Assembly (NCBI RefSeq): GCF_019192735.1
Contig: NZ_JAHTKP010000066.1
Span: forward strand, 1 to 39,481
Reading direction: 5' to 3'
From: Kitasatospora aureofaciens
GTDB taxonomy: Bacteria > Actinomycetota > Actinomycetes > Streptomycetales > Streptomycetaceae
Length of the DNA: 39,481 bases
The position numbers and the translations under genes are program-made. This document shows positions 39,134 to 39,481 of this stretch, piece by piece (the first letter of the stretch is position 1; each line of letters opens with the position of its first letter). The notes below the pieces were generated by a model, which worked only from the letters and a program-made list of their open reading frames with translations, ran no database searches and was not told the DNA's origin.

Positions 39134-39481
39134 GTGAGCGACACCACCGATCTGATGGGCGCGCGCCCGGACGCCGATGCGTCGGACGCCGCCGCCGCCC
39201 CCGCGGCTCCGGCGCGGCGCCGCCGTACCGCCGCCGCGGGCCTGGACGGCATGGTCCTGGCCGAGCTGCAGAAGCTCGCCGCGGACCTGGGCATCACCGG
39301 TACCGGACGCATGCGCAAGAGCCAGCTGATCGAGACCATCAAGGAGAAGAGCGGCGGCGACCCGCTGCTCGCCGCCGGTGGCGCCCCGGCCGCCAAGCGC
39401 ACCGCCGCCAAGGCGGACGCCGAGGCCCCGGCCGAGAAGCCGGCCCGCCGCACCAAGGCCGCGGCGGCCGCGGCGGCCTTG
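39134..39481 (+). CDS. rho: Transcription termination factor Rho, N-terminal part
   Basis: These are the first 116 codons of rho; the gene runs off the right edge. The GTG at 39134 (MSDTTDLMGARPDA) is preceded by GGAAGGACCC. The visible part holds the Rho N-terminal helix bundle (GLDGMVLAELQKLAADLGIT, RMRKSQLIETIKEKSGG) and the beginning of the long Ala/Lys/Arg-rich insertion typical of actinobacterial Rho (AKRTAAKADAEAPAEKPARR). The RNA-binding and ATPase domains lie outside. Rho is the hexameric RNA helicase that ends transcription. Confidence 0.95.
   Translation, partial: MSDTTDLMGARPDADASDAAAAPAAPARRRRTAAAGLDGMVLAELQKLAADLGITGTGRMRKSQLIETIKEKSGGDPLLAAGGAPAAKRTAAKADAEAPAEKPARRTKAAAAAAAL

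Overview
The window is very GC-rich, and its real genes have G/C at nearly every third codon position. It has a leaderless-looking start, GTG starts, SapB-era actinobacterial gene content and gene neighbourhoods that match the Streptomycetaceae (Streptomyces or Kitasatospora). Two blocks are recognisable from memory of Streptomyces coelicolor gene order. One is kgd - histidine kinase - response regulator - rhomboid-like protein - lon at the left (SCO5281-5285 region). The other is lysA - hom - thrC - thrB - rho at the right (SCO5353-5357 region). Between them lies a more variable stretch.

Left part (1-8721): the 5' end of 2-oxoglutarate dehydrogenase/decarboxylase (kgd) is on the minus strand behind a two-component system whose kinase has almost no extracytoplasmic sensor. 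A rhomboid-like membrane protein and the ATP-dependent protease Lon follow on the plus strand. The lon leader has both a ClgR box and an HspR-type HAIR element. After a strong terminator come gtrA and a ROK-family regulator, joined by a chain of start/stop-overlapping micro-ORFs encoded by three tandem 77-bp repeats. This is the most unusual structure in the window. A single, diverged relative of the same micro-ORF sits directly in front of lysA, 26 kb away.

Middle part (8738-30601): a MarR regulator is divergent from a DUF3533/YhgE-like membrane protein, and a DHA2 drug-efflux transporter follows, each with clear palindromic operators. Next are a low-affinity phosphate transporter (Pit) with a PHO box and a small membrane protein. 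A secreted NlpC/P60 hydrolase, a FdhF/YdeP-type molybdopterin oxidoreductase and a soluble Ser/Thr kinase follow, with the remnant of a metallo-beta-lactamase-fold gene antisense to the kinase 3' end. Two tandem paralogous secreted proteins (parallel beta-helix, two PKD domains, six-bladed tectonin-like propeller) come next. The rest are a fumarylacetoacetate hydrolase family enzyme, a TetR regulator, a DUF885 peptidase-like protein and a secreted trypsin/V8-like protease.

Right part (30670-39481): tRNA-Arg(CCG) lies on the minus strand, next to a stand-alone receiver protein and argS. The lysine/threonine block lysA-hom-thrC follows and ends in a strong terminator. thrB is then transcribed separately, and the 5' end of rho lies behind a leader of nearly 600 bases with a C-rich, G-poor segment. 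Housekeeping genes at the two edges thus flank an accessory centre rich in secreted and regulatory genes.
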